From positions 6,410,839 to 6,474,838 of the forward strand of contig NC_087379.1 of NCBI RefSeq assembly GCF_963675165.1: a stretch of DNA of 64,000 nucleotides, read 5' to 3'. This document shows, piece after piece, positions 28,318 through 39,850 of this stretch. This DNA is from Halichondria panicea. Taxonomy: Eukaryota > Porifera > Demospongiae > Suberitida > Halichondriidae. The position numbers were made by a program, and so were the translations under genes. Position 1 is the stretch's first letter; each line of letters starts with the position of its first letter. Under the pieces are notes generated by a model. The model searched no databases and was not told the DNA's origin. It was given only the letters and a program-made list of their open reading frames with translations.

Positions 28318-28460
28318 GTAGACTCTCGCTATTTTCTGGCTCTCTGAAGTATGGCCACCTCGATGTACTGGCCATCTCGATATACTGGCCAGTAGGTTTT
28401 GGCATGGATGCTAGCTAGATGTTTACTGCACAAAAAACTCACCCTGAAAAAATGCCACTC
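28318..28460. mobile_element. Truncated copy of the 27025-27457 MITE
   Basis: Starts TGTAGACTCTCGCTATT and continues with CTCTCTGAAGTATGGCC, the inverse of the right part of the element at 27025-27457. The other end is missing. Confidence 0.65.
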
Positions 28461-28469
28461 GCTATATTA

Positions 28470-29136
28470 ATTAAGTCATCTGTCTTTTTAATACTAGTAT
28501 AGCCTCGTGATGATGGGTCCTATACGCCCCTGTGAAGAAACCTTGATTGATAGGCAGCAGCCTGAAGTTCTTCATGCAGGACACCAGGCAGAACACAATA
28601 AAATAGCTTAACCACATACAATGTAGCGCATAACACATTGCACATGGCGCATAAATTGTCGCATAGTGCGACCTTCTGATGACATGGCCATCGTAATCCA
28701 TGTACTTTTTACCATGCAATAGCTGTATACTACATAATTATATCCAGCTGTGTTGCACAGTCCATCAGCCAGCCTTTGTCACAACATTATACTTATCACA
28801 ATTACGTTACAGACTACATGTAAAGTCATAATAACAACCTGTACGAAATTCCTTTCACTATAGTACGTAGCTATCTACCTTGTCCTGTGCAATTTAAGTG
28901 GAATACAATTCTAAGAGTTTAAGTTAAATGTCATCTGGAAGGTTGACAGCTGCAGCTATATCCTCCTTCATTTCCTCACCAAGAGCCTATACAAAATGCA
29001 ATCATAAACATAGGCACTAACACAACACTGAACACGTTTAACTTACCTCCGACGCTTTAGTCTTGGCTGCCGGCGAATCCACTGGGTCTGTTTCCAAGAA
29101 GAGAGGGTTCTGCACAATTCCAATTGCATCATCTTC
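28470..29136. repeat. Duplicate of the 3' end and 3' flank of gene B
   Basis: Matches about 44715-45200 with indels: CTGTCTTTT...ACTAGTA at one border, GGGTCCTATACGCCC, and gene B's last two exons at the other border. Similarity stops at 29136, exactly four bases into the exon's CATCATCTTC line. Confidence 0.75.
28924..29136 (-). pseudogene. Relic E: copy of gene B's last two tail exons
   Basis: Exon 29136-29047 reads DDAIGIVQNPLFLETDP and ends phase 0. Exon 28986-28924 reads ALGEEMKED and ends NLPDDI-stop. Both stay in frame and match gene B apart from a Pro codon missing in the first and a few substitutions in the second. The truncation point is preceded, in transcript sense, by a pyrimidine-rich tract and AG, so it could still be spliced onto an upstream exon such as 31935-31745 (phase 0 to 0). 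I treat it as a relic because no intact upstream gene is visible. Confidence 0.6.
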
Positions 29137-29141
29137 CTATC

Positions 29142-29283
29142 AATGGAGGGAGAGGGGTGGTTGTTGGAGAGAACAGGATCACCTTTGTGTGTAAGCGGCA
29201 TGCAACAGGACCGCGTACCCTTCAAACGAGAGATTGGTCGAATTTCAATATGCAGGAGAGATGGGGATTGGACTGACTTGGTT
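29142..29283 (+). repeat. Repeated Ig-like-looking segment, copy 2
   Basis: Second copy of 24153-24303. The frame VEFQYAGEMGIGLTWF ends in a stop. The first Cys of the possible C-W pair is Tyr here. Confidence 0.4.
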
Positions 29284-29496
29284 CTAAATAGCTTTCAAAG
29301 GGTATGTAACTTCTGATTACATATTAAATTATATCTACTACAGCTAATCATACGCAGCATATTATACATAATTATGCAGTTGCAATTATAAAGTTATACA
29401 GCAGCAGTCAATTAAAAAAGAATAGTAGGAGCAACTAAGCTATGTGAAAGTGTGTCTCTAAAAATATGTCTTTACAGTGCAGCTATGTATTATACT

Positions 29497-29559
29497 TTAG
29501 AAGTGGGTCATGCTGTCATCTTTTGGTGGTACTCCAGAGTTCACGTCCTCACTCAAAGC
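29497..29559 (-). pseudogene. Terminal tail exon, D type
   Basis: 63 nt, starts ALSEDVNSG after a CAG acceptor and ends MTHF-stop. It has the same length and phase as gene B's last exon (ALGEE...NLPDDI). A frameshifted copy lies at 38514-38448. Confidence 0.65.
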
Positions 29560-29710
29560 CTGCATGCATGTGTATGTGAAACAGTGTGAAAACAGGTATA
29601 TACATCACGAACATGCGTGTTGTGTTGTCTAGACAATGAGACTAATGTAAAGTCTTGAGTTTGGCTCTCATAGTTCACTCAATATACCATTAGTTTTTAA
29701 AAAGCACATA

Positions 29711-30038
29711 TACAGTAGAACCTCGATTATCTGGACACCTTGGTTCCAGAAGCAGGCCGGATAAGTGAATATGCATGCCGGATAATTGAATAGATAAACC
29801 ACGCCTTGATCCACCCACTTTATTGATAAACAGCAGTGCCACATGTTGTCTGCGCATGCACAGAAGATAAGCAGGCATGTCTTCATGGTAACAGCTGCAA
29901 CGTGCATGCGCATTTGAGGGACACGCCCATTTTCTGATCTGATAAAAAGAAAACTGCCAAGCCAGATAATCGAGGTTCCGGATAATCGGCGGAGGGCCGG
30001 ATAATCGGATATCGGATAATCGAGGTAATTCTACTGTA
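29711..30038. mobile_element. pogo/Tigger-like MITE
   Basis: Ends TACAGTAGAACCTCGATTAT and ATAATCGAGGTAATTCTACTGTA-type are inverted and start with TA. The interior repeats CCGGATAATCG. CAGTA-x-x-CCTCG-x-TTA-x-CCGG is the usual terminal pattern of pogo/Tigger elements. Confidence 0.82.
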
Positions 30039-30225
30039 ATTATATATAGAGCTGATCAGTTCCATGCAACTATAGCAGCATTTTTTCCATGTGCAGAAAT
30101 CGCTGGCAAACTTGTCAACCACATAAAGTCTAAATGAATTCATGCTTACGGTACATTTACCACAGAACTTCAGGGGCCCATATTTATAACTCAACACAAT
30201 TTAAATATATACTTTAGAGCTATGC

Positions 30226-31318
30226 TAGCCTCGATCCCAGGCCGAGTTTTCGCTTTTATAACGGTTAGGCGAACAACTGGGCCTGGTACTAGTTGTCTGC
30301 GCATGCGTCAGTCGTTCGTCAGATTCTGACGAATGGATATTCTCGTTCACTTTCGTGACATTTATATTCGTGTACTATCGTGTACTAGAAGTCAGTTCCC
30401 GTTTTATCATTATTGGAATCGATTGGAATGGCTCTTAGCTGAAGCTTCTCTCTTCTCTGAAGCTTATTCTGAAGACTGAACAACAAGGGAAGAGGTATAA
30501 AGCTTTGTCAAGCTTGTTAAGGTCAGATATTTTTGTGTGGGCCCTATGGCCGGCTAGGCTATGCTATCAAGTCTTGTTCATGTTTGGCAAGAATGTAGGT
30601 AGACTATAGTTTCATCATTAATATGGTGGATCAAGTGAAGAGTGTGAGCTAGAGAACTTGGTGCTGCCATCATCAGCTCGTCGACAATGACACTATAACC
30701 GAGAAATTTAATATGTATAGATCTACACGTATTTAAAATGTCTACTTCTCTGTACAGGAGCAATGGCTAATATCCAGCTATCCCAACAGTGCTCCTCTTG
30801 GCTATACTAACGGACGAGACTGGACAGTTTGAGGTAAGGGTTTAACCGTCTTTGGTTTCTTTTAATATTGTCCTATACTCACAGACACAGGACTGGAGTA
30901 TGACCTGCTCATTCGAGCGTTGCTGGGTAGCTCAGAGACATCAAGAGAATCTACGTTTTCTCAAGTAATGAGTTACGAGTTGGGGCCTAGAATCAGAGAA
31001 GTCCAGCAGCCTGCTAAATCTTTTTGAAACGTAATTTGAAGGCATTCAATCATCCTGAAGTTGCCCTGGGTCACTGTAATTGTGCTGCAGCACAACTGGC
31101 AACTCCCCAGGCCTTTGTGAAGCAGCTCCCTATGTGCATCTTTTGTGTACTCACTCTGTGCATTTTCTGTGTACAAATTTCTATTATTGATTTATTAAAT
31201 ATTTTTGCCGACCACAAATATACAATGAAAATTTGACACATGCGCAGACAACTAGTACCAGGCCCAGTTGTTCGCCTAACCGTTATAAAAGCGAAAACTC
31301 GGCCTGGGATCGAGGCTA
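30226..31318. mobile_element. MULE-like non-autonomous transposon, copy 2 (1093 bp)
   Basis: Same TIRs and interior as copy 1, flanked by GAGCTATGC at 30217-30225 and 31319-31327. The paralogous stretch at 38833-38841 has a single GAGCTATGC and no element, an empty site. No protein-coding frame of note was seen. Confidence 0.92.
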
Positions 31319-31744
31319 GAGCTATGCATGCTTATAGCTGTTATATATAGGGGGGAGGGGGGTCTAGAAAAGAAGGCAGAGGAGTACTGAGCAAGGGAAA
31401 AGGAAAATCGCGCATGCATTGCAATAATAGAAAGGCCTATATCAGTTAGCTATCTAGACCAGAACCACCATTGAGCAGTAAATTATAGTTGCTATGGATC
31501 TTAATATAAATTCTTCAGACTTGGTCAGATATTCATATATAGGACTAGCTATAATTTATAAGAGAACAGGGAGTGCTCAAGCTCCCTGAGCCTCCCACTG
31601 GATCCGCTCCTATTTAAAGCTGGAGAATATAATAACCCTGCATGTAGACTATCCATGCATGGTTGCAACGATAAATTATAAGTATAACAGTTGAAGTGCC
31701 GCATGCAGATCTGACTATATACATGCACTGGTATAGTATCTTAC

Positions 31745-31935
31745 CTCAGCCTCCTTTTCCTTAGCCATTAAGTTAGAGTATTCTGGAAGAGGAGCATCAC
31801 CTGAGTCAATGAAACCAGGGTTACCAGCTGACAAAGGTGTAGCTGCTCTCTCCAGGGTGTCCATAGAAAACACAGGGTTCTCTGCCACGACCCCTATAGG
31901 TAGGGTTGTTCACAGATGGGTTAATCTCTTCAGTG
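31745..31935 (-). pseudogene. Cytoplasmic-tail exon of relic D, with 2-nt deletion
   Basis: 191 nt where 193 would keep frame. The 5' part reads TEEINPSVNNPTY; after the deletion the frame gives VAENPVFSMD, STOP-free to EKEAE. Pseudogene C keeps the undamaged version of the junction. Confidence 0.7.
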
Positions 31936-32124
31936 CTGAGAGAAAAAATACGCTCTACTTTACTACAATTGAGCAAATACTATACAATTGAACAATTAAT
32001 GTAATATATACGAGAAAGGACAACGTGGCTGCTACTATACAAATTACAGCATTGTACATGTATAAATTATCACTTAATAAGGTTTGACATGATATGTATA
32101 TGGCTATATAATATTATAACTTAC

Positions 32125-32279
32125 AAATAGACCTTCTTCACACTATACTTTCGGCGGTAGTAGCGGAAGATACTAGCTGCCAAAATCACAGACATAACCA
32201 AGACCACACAGCCAATCGCAATGAGAACAATGGCATAAATTGGGAGACCTGCACCATCCATGCTCACAGGTGACAGTCC
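32125..32279 (-). pseudogene. Transmembrane exon of relic D, intact
   Basis: 155 nt, phase 0 to 2, the same frame as gene B. It reads GLSPVSMDG, a hydrophobic helix (about 25 residues) and the basic stop-transfer stretch RYYRRKYSVKK. Confidence 0.8.
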
Positions 32280-32617
32280 CTATACAGAAAATAATCAAAT
32301 GGTTGAGGAATTTGCTACTAATTCAATGGAGCAACGCACGGGGTGAATGTTCTATCAGCATTTTGTTATACTAGCTACAGAGCTATAGCCATATATGGTG
32401 TGATGTTACGACGGCACTGGTTCATGCATGCTGATGTTGTGTGTTTGTCTATGAGCCTTTTTTCTCCAGCCCCTATGATCCATCGTATATACTATATGAA
32501 AAATATTGGTAGACCACAAAAAAATATATAAAAAATATTGGTAGACCACATTCAGGGCCGTAGCCACCAGTCAGATTAGTCAGGTTTCCTAGGATTGGTT
32601 ACATGGAGAACCACCCC

Positions 32618-33296
32618 GGTTGGTTTCAACAGGAGCACATTACAGAAGGAGCGTCTTACCTCGGGAATCGCATCTCGTGGAAGTTTGCAAAGCATGACCT
32701 TATATGCAAAACCACTAAGTGGGTCTGCGGGCGAGTGCTAATTGAGCTGACGGTGCACTTTTACCAAGCATAGGTCAATAAAAGTGAAAAGTTACAGCTA
32801 GCTAGGTAGCTATAGACCTGGAAGTAAACTCTCTCTTCTAAAAACCCCAGTAAGACTCCCTACTGCAAAAACAAAACGCCTAGTATGTGTTAGTCTAAGT
32901 CTAGCAAACTTTCTCTGTACAAAGTGACTGGATATGCTCCTATTTACAGAACTTTCTGTACCTCACCAATGACAGTCTCTTCCATGATGTATATTAACAT
33001 TAGCCTCGATTCCAGGCCGATTAAATCGGCCTTGAATCGAGGCTATATTAACATCCATCAAAGATCTAGTTATTCATTTTAGCTCTTTCTGGCTCAACCT
33101 AGCTCTCCTGCTGCTGCACTACATACAAAATCCGTTTATAATGATATTCACAGGCTGACCGCGGTCTGTAATTTATGTACACAGTACTTACACACACTCT
33201 TATAAGGCAATGCGGCGTTTACGAAAGCACACGAGATGTGATTTCCGAACCCATGCACAGTTAGACGCTCCTTCTGTAATGTGCTCCTGGTTTCAA
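32618..33296. repeat. Inverted-repeat pair, ~36-bp arms
   Basis: GGAGCACATTACAGAAGGAG (near 32632) and its inverse CTCCTTCTGTAATGTGCTCC (near 33267) lie 0.6 kb apart, suggesting an eroded TIR element. A 45-bp palindrome (33001-33045) sits between the arms. Confidence 0.6.
33001..33045. mobile_element. 45-bp palindromic mini-element with 9-bp target duplication
   Basis: Ends TAGCCTCGATTCCAGGCC and GGCCTTGAATCGAGGCTA. Flanked by TATTAACAT on both sides (32992-33000 and 33046-33054). Confidence 0.9.
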
Positions 33297-33748
33297 CCTG
33301 ACCACTTTTCCGAGGTAAATAGGCAATGGTCGTCACTACAGTAAACACATATTGGACAAAAAATGCAGTGAAGCCCTTCTGCAGTGCAAAACATGCATGC
33401 TTGAGTCCTTCTGCAGTGCAAAACATCCATGCAAGCATGCTAGAACTATAAAAGTGATCAAGACTATTAGTCTATAAGTGTTGCATGCTATCATTGCTAT
33501 GGCGAGAGAGTATCCCTTCCAAGTCTTCCAGACCAAAGCTCACCATCTAATTAATAATTTGTTGTTCCCCAAGCGATCATTTGGAAAGTCCAAACCAGTT
33601 CTGTGGTCTTGCCAAATACATTGGTTTAAAACTTTGCTGTTTCTCCATCATGATGAGAATCAAGATGTTGTGTTCTGCAACAAATGTGTTAGGGCTAAGC
33701 TTTAAATACGCATGTAAGCAATCTTACATAAGATACTTGCACTATTAT

Positions 33749-34126
33749 AGGGCCGTAGACAGCGGGGGGCAGGGGGGCAGTTGCCCCCCTGGCATTCTAG
33801 ATCTGCAAGAAGTATTATGAAACATTGATTTGCACATGCCCAATGCAAATGTGGGCAGGGCTATCTGATGCGCATGCTTACTGCGGAGAAAAAGTGGTGA
33901 TATTTTTTTAGGTAAAATTCAGAGTCTACTACGCCTCTGGGCAGCAGGAGCATCTTCTTAGTACAATCTACCTTGTTTTAGTTGCTCCATGAATAGCTAA
34001 GTTGGTGCCACAAAACAAGTTATAAGTTGCCATATCCTCTTGAAAAACAGTTGATCTTTTTTTTTTTAGTAAACATTTTCAGCTGTTATTTTGCCACCCC
34101 TGCAAACCTAAGCTATCTACGGCCCT
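33749..34126. mobile_element. MITE, TIR AGGGCCGTAG
   Basis: Left AGGGCCGTAGACAG and right CTATCTACGGCCCT are inverted with one indel. A G-rich then C-rich block follows inward. A solitary related end (AGGGCCGTAGCC) lies at about 32555. Confidence 0.7.
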
Positions 34127-34160
34127 GTATTACTGTTCCTTATAAAGCACAGAATCTTAC

Positions 34161-34555
34161 CATAGCACCAAACTCCAGTGTCATGCATCCCAGTGGTTAC
34201 AGTTGTGGATGTTGATTCCGTTGTGGGGACAGTCAAACAAGTTGGTCTCAGTGCCAGTACAGCCAACGTTGTCAAGGACAATAGCTCCTGTTCCTACACC
34301 ATAATAGCTAAAGAACGCAACACGTCGAGCTGTAAAAGAACATACATGTAGATTATGATTCATAGACTGTCAATATAAAGTATAATATAGTTATACCTCT
34401 GCCAAATCTGAGCTGATTGCACACCACTTGCGCGTCAGTGAGTCCCCAGGCGTCATCACAGACTGTGCCCCACTCTCCAACATTGCACACCTCCACACGA
34501 CCCTGCAGATTGCTGGGTCCGACCAATCTCACATCATTCTGTGTGCAGCCACTGC
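34161..34555 (-). pseudogene. Orphan SRCR domain of pseudogene D
   Basis: Two phase-1 exons, 34555-34397 (159 nt) and 34329-34161 (169 nt). All diagnostic cysteines are present if the 7-nt insertion is ignored. The domain is closest in style to gene A SRCR-2 (NLQGRVEVC). Confidence 0.75.
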
Positions 34556-36979
34556 CTATATAATTATATATACATTGAATAATAATACATTCACTGGCTA
34601 TATATACAATACCCATGCACTTGCAATGTGAAAAATTCTACGAATGGCTAGGAGAAAACATAAGAAAGCGGGCGAGAGCATAACCTCGAATCTAGGCCGA
34701 TTATAAAATACGGCCTGCAAGGTATCTATGTGTAGGCGTGGCCTGTCCACGCCCAGGGGCGTAGCTACCATTTTTTCCTGGTTAAGAAGGCAGGGCTCCT
34801 ATAATTGAAATCAAGCAGCCCTGCCCATTTTTTCTGCAATATCCATGCATGCACATCCATGCAGTCTTCAGAGATAGCACTAAACTGAAGTATTTCACTT
34901 TGGCTTTGTCTCAGCTAGAGTAAGGCATCTATATTCAGACTCAATGGATGTTCAAACACTCATTCTAAGGAAACAAGCAGTGATAAAAAACATCCGCGCC
35001 TCACTTTCTTGTCTTCTTTTCTTGCCTCAAATGAGGAAAACTAAGCTACTCATTGCATTAGCGGTGAAAGAAGAGGGAAAGAGACACAATCAACAGTGCA
35101 TTGGTACATGGTAATAGTAAGGAGAATGTGCAGAGCTAGTGGTGTATTGGATATACTTGTTTCACAGTAGATATAAAATCATCAGAGGATGCTTTAATAG
35201 TTCCCTGAAATTGTGAATGTATTTGTGACTGTCAGAGGCTTCTCTTTTGCTGCCAACTTAAATGAAAAAGAAAACCATCAAGAAGTCCACTAGTTTGTCA
35301 ATAACCATGATCATTCACATGACAAGATACATAATACACCATGTAACTTTCTTAATTAATAGTTGTTTTCACTTTTGATGAATCAATTGTACAAAGTTTC
35401 TATATACTAGGCTAGTGAGCGATTTCCAATTCATTCAGTATAATTACATACACTTGGAGAGACAGCAAAACACTCCACAGCACTGCCAGTTGCTTTTTAA
35501 GTGTAAAACGAGTGGGATCAAACCGAACAACATTAACAAAAACTTACACGATAAAAATGATTATTATAGCTATATATAATTATGATTAGTTTAGCACTCT
35601 AATCAGACAGTCTTATAGATGGAGAGAAGCTGGTGAGGTATACAAGGGTGTATATATAGCCGGAACAGCCGATAACATTTACGAGGGCGGTGACGTGTAG
35701 GGGTGTAGAGAGGAGGGGTATTCTTTGGTCTTCTTTTCTTCAGCGTACTCAGTAAGTTTCGGCTTGCGAGGTATTGCTATATAAAATATAGATGAAACAT
35801 GCAGCATTTGTAGTAGATAAATATCTCGGGCCTACAGGCCCTTCACCACAATCTACTACTGGGCCAATAACAATTATGAGGTAAAAATAGGTGACTACAC
35901 ATTCATGCACACAAAAGCTATACATCCACCTGATCCAAAACTAATGCTCTCGGGGTGATCACCAATCATAAGGGAATGTATGCCTTAAATTTAAATTTCT
36001 GTAACGCTTAGCGTATTCCCAAAAAAGGGATCTTTAGTGGTGCTCTTTAATTCAACTTTTTTCTAGCACTAAATTCTACCAGCTGATGTATGACTAATTT
36101 TCTTTGGCTTGGGGTGATACCACATGATAAAGCACAGTTGCACTGGATACTGGAGAACTTGACAGAATACTAGTGACAACTCATAAAATCCTAGATTTGC
36201 AATAATCTCAGTTACCCGCGAAGTTCCTGGGGAATAGATTAGCCATCATTAGGCGAGGCGCGGATGTTTAATCGAGGTCATACGTGAGGTGCATTGAAAT
36301 CTACTTCCGTTTCCAATCCCTCTCTCCTACATCTATGCTATAATTATTACATAATTATTTTTGCATATAATTATAATTATGCAAAAAATAATTACTACTA
36401 AGTCTTCAAGAGCTGAAAATGTGTTAGTGTCTGATAAAACGATAAGAACGGACAACAAAATCGATCATCAGACACAACCTACCGTTTCTGTAGGGGGGGA
36501 TATGTTAATTATGTAAGGAAAATAACTAAACAATAAAACCCCCAAAGAGTTGAAGTTGCAAAACACTTGTACGTCCATGCATGTATTTGTTGCCCAGTGA
36601 GTGGGCAGATCAAAGCAATCCAGTGCTCAGTATATGGCATGCATGTTGCATCACTGCCATGGCTACCATAATTATATTGCACTGCATTATATGGCATAAT
36701 GCACTGGATTATATGCACTTGCACTGTGTGTAAATGCAGTAGATTTCTTTAAGAGATATCCATTTGGGACTTATGCCCCACCATTCCACCCTATAACTCA
36801 TTTTGGTTCCTTTTATAGGCTACTACTTTTATAACAGCTACTACTAGTGGGAAGAAAACCTAAAAATTTACTATGGAATTCAGCAAAACTAATGAATACA
36901 CTAAACTCCTTCAAAACACATGTCTTTTATTACGATTTATATGACCAGTCAGACGAGTTTAACGTCATTGGGCAACAAG
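34556..36979. other. 2.4-kb stretch without a recognisable gene
   Basis: AT-rich and full of short stop-broken frames. A degenerate TAGCCTCGAT-like palindrome lies near 34682-34720. A block at 34625-34680 resembles the arm of the 39851-40402 foldback. Nothing else was identified. Confidence 0.5.
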
Positions 36980-37098
36980 TTAGTTATTGCAGGCGCCCTC
37001 GTGCAACATGCCATATATTGCACTTGATGACTCGGGCATTATATTGCTCCAGTGCAATATAATTATGACATGTTGCACTCTGGCTGGGCAATAACTAA
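36980..37098. mobile_element. Short MITE, TIR TTAGTTATTGC
   Basis: TTAGTTATTGC and GCAATAACTAA bound 119 bp. Inside is a second inverted pair, CGTGCAACATG and CATGTTGCAC. A partial relative is at about 27760-27830. Confidence 0.7.
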
Positions 37099-38241
37099 TA
37101 CATAGATACTATAAATTACATGGATATGAAACGCCTCTATAGATTACAGTGATATCAGATAGTATCCGGAGTTTTGCTGGGAGGATGATTGTCTCGCAGC
37201 TACCAGAAAACAAAGAGCTACTGGCAAGCAAAGAATCTGTTGTCACAAGAGTCTACGATCGAAAGCTGAAGTGATACCACTGTGATTGGCTTTAACTAGG
37301 TCTGATTGTTCCAGTTAGAGCGTTGTAGCTGATTTATGGAGCTGAAAATGGCTGTATTAATAACTTTGTGTCAGTTGATCTGCTGTTTGAAAAGAATTGT
37401 TGTGTTTATTTTTTGTGTAGTAGTTAGCCAGTAGGTATATAGTTACTGGGTCCACTTATTTCTGACCTTATGTATGCTTTAACTATCTGGTTACAAACAG
37501 TTAAAGGTGCTTTGTGTCAGTTGATTCCTTGAACCACATTTATTGAATGTCTGTACCGTACCCTCGCGAAAATACACCCACCCTTTTCTACAAGAAGTCT
37601 AGGCTTATTAGGGGACTGGGCGTTTAATCGCAAACGGCGAGTTTTCATTCGAACATACACCCACCCGCAGCCTCAAATTGAGGTTTACACTTTGCTCTAT
37701 GCCAATTCTTTATTAATTTATTGTATTTTCATTTTAATACATAGTATATGAACATTTTATTGACAACAACAATGTTATAAACTAATGCATGAGTATGATT
37801 AAAGCATGACAAGAGAATGAACATGAAGAAGTGGACTCTGTCTATTCGTTGATGTTAGATGTAGCAGAAACTTCTCAACTTCAGAAACTCGAAGGATGGT
37901 AGGTCATACTCCTACAGAGCAGCTATCAATCAGGTACTTTGTTTCAGAAAACCAAGGCAAGCTTAAGGTAACCTGCAAAATTAGCCTGTGTGATAACTTT
38001 CTTGGACTTGTGTTTTCCTTTCTCAGCATATACTGATATAGGACTACTTGTTCCCTGCATATACATTTTCAGGGGGCAAACAGATCCATACAGAGAAAGT
38101 TATAATGTCTGATCTTGGTCCGGCAAGGAGTATAGTCTTACTAGCTACTACCTAAAACTTCCTTTCTTCACTAAAATTAATAGTGAACATATCAGCTACT
38201 GCGCATGCATGCACAAAGACCTCAGCGACTGTCTTGCTAGT
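37099..38241. other. Intergenic, nothing recognised
   Basis: No coding region or clear repeat boundary seen. Confidence 0.45.
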
Positions 38242-39091
38242 GACTGACTTGGTTCTAAATAGCGTATGTAACTTCTGCATGGTTACATAAATTAAATTAT
38301 GTCTACTACAGCTATTCATATGCAACATATATATACATATACAGTTGCTATACAGCAGTTAATTAAAAAAGAATAGTAGGAGCAACTAAGCTAGGGGAAA
38401 GTGTGTCTCTAAAAATATGTCTTTACACTGCAACTATGTATTATACTTCAGAAGTAAGTCATGCTGTCATCTTTTGGTGTTACTCCAGCTAGAGCTCACG
38501 TCCTCACTCAAAGCCTGCATGTGTAATGTGAAAACAGTGTGAAAACAGTGTGAAAACAGGTACATCACCAACATGTTGTGTTGTCTAGACAATGACACAA
38601 TATCACTGATGAAAAGTCTTGAGTTTGGCTCTCATAGTTCACTCAATTATATAATACACCATTAGTTTTAAAAAGCACATAATTATATATAGAGCTGATC
38701 AGTTCCAACTAGCAGTGTTTTCCATGCAGGAGTCGCTGGCAAACTTGTCAACCACATAAAGTCTAAATGAAGCCATACTTTAATACGGTAAATTTACCAC
38801 AGAAATTCAGTGGCCCATATTAATATACTTTAGAGCTATGCATGCTTATAGCTGTTATATAGGGGGGGGGGGGTCTAGAAAAGAAGGCAGAGGGGTGCTG
38901 AGCAAGGGAAAAAGAAAATGGCATGCAAAGCGCAGGCCAAGGTTCAAGACCATGCACACCTAGTGCTACCAATTAGTTTGCGTGTTAAGTCTATCATGCA
39001 CTGCGACAATACAAATTAGACCTATATCAAGTCGAGTTAGCTATCTAGACCAGAACCATGATTGAGCAGTAAATTATAGTAGCTATAGATC
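38242..39091. repeat. Segmental duplication, empty-site copy
   Basis: Collinear with 29271-31501 but without the MULE-like and Tigger-like insertions. The run ACTTTAGAGCTATGCATGC (about 38827-38845) is uninterrupted. Confidence 0.8.
38448..38514 (-). pseudogene. Second copy of the D-type terminal tail exon, frameshifted
   Basis: Starts ALSEDVSS like 29559-29497, but a 4-nt insertion shifts the frame, giving a stop after NTKR. Confidence 0.6.
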
Positions 39092-39098
39092 TTCATGC

Positions 39099-39660
39099 AG
39101 GGGAGGATCCAGGAAAAATGAAGGGGGGTTATACCGTATATCTTCTAATTTATCGGACACTTCTAATTACCCGGACACTCTTTTGGGCAATTTTCGTTGT
39201 TCTAATACAACGGACACTCCAGTGCTTTAATATTACATTTGTTCTAAATATCCGGACAATACCCTTGAAAAGTTGAGTTTCATTCATAGACGGCAAGTAA
39301 GACTTAGAGTGCTGCAGTTAAATAGCTTTGAGAGCTAGTTTTAGATAGCTAGTGCAACTATTCAGTCGCACACTGTTCTATTAAACTTAGCTAGCTCGCA
39401 TGCAGCTGCTTGCTTGATCTAATTATTCCGGACACTTTGCATGCTCTATAAAAATCTGTTCCAATTATACCCGGACAATTTCCAAAATAATTATTTTTTG
39501 CTGTCCGATAAATTAGAAGATATACGGTAGTAGAAAGGGGCAAAGCCCCGTACGAGGGTGGGTACAGCATCCCCCTCCCGCCTCGCTGGAGGCGATATTT
39601 TTTTAGCTTTTTACAATTTGACCTTTGAACTTCATATTAATGAGTGAATACTAAATACGA
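39099..39660. mobile_element. Copy of the 16803-17219 MITE, interrupted and right-truncated
   Basis: Starts near GGGGAGGATCCAGGAAAAA and resumes after the inserted element at 39530 with AGAAAGGGGCAAAGCCC, CGTACGAGGG and TTTGACCTTTGAACTT. The right terminus is not seen. Confidence 0.65.
39132..39529. mobile_element. 398-bp MITE with 28-bp perfect TIRs, copy 1
   Basis: Starts TACCGTATATCTTCTAATTT and ends with its inverse AAATTAGAAGATATACGGTA. TA ends suggest Tc1/mariner-type insertion. Nested inside another MITE. Copy 2 is in a gene B intron (54925-55323), in inverse orientation. Confidence 0.88.
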
Positions 39661-39850
39661 AAAAGTTAATACAAAAAACTCGTTCTAATCAACAAAAGGA
39701 TTGTATACTGTATAGATGTTACACAATGCCTACCCAGACTGCACGAGAGTGAGAGGGGGTGAGGCTGCTTCCTTGCAACTGGTTGAAAAAGTCTGAGATC
39801 TGTGCTCCAGAATTTCATGTTGCATGCACATTTGGCGATTTCTAATACTA

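Larger units (their letters stand above)
29271..31501. repeat. Segmental duplication, copy carrying the MULE insertion
   Basis: Shares its sequence with about 38242-39091, including a terminal receptor exon and the run CTATCTAGACCAGAACCA. Unlike that copy, it contains the elements at 29711-30038 and 30226-31318. Confidence 0.8.
29497..34555 (-). pseudogene. Pseudogene D: receptor relic with one SRCR, TM and tail
   Basis: Pieces in order: SRCR first half 34555-34397 (VRLVG then Pro where Gly is usual); second half 34329-34161; transmembrane exon 32279-32125; tail exon 31935-31745 with NPVF; terminal exon 29559-29497 (ALSEDVNSG...MTHF-stop). The second SRCR half has a 7-nt insertion after HNCNHW that brings a stop. 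The tail exon lacks 2 nt after NNPTY, shifting the frame ahead of VAENPVF. No signal peptide, sushi or FN3 exon was found. The tail exon ends EKEAE at a GTAAGA donor, phase 0. Confidence 0.7.

Noticed and set aside
33336-33536. Minus-strand frame MVWKTWKGYSLAIAMIA with a hydrophobic stretch as a signal peptide for relic D
   Set aside because: It lies downstream of the D SRCR exons in transcript order and lacks a phase-1 donor; the hydrophobicity is likely chance.
25709-34555. C, D and E as one functional gene with alternative ends
   Set aside because: Signal peptide C is downstream of D and E in transcript direction, exon phases at the gaps do not join, and four frame-breaking changes are present.
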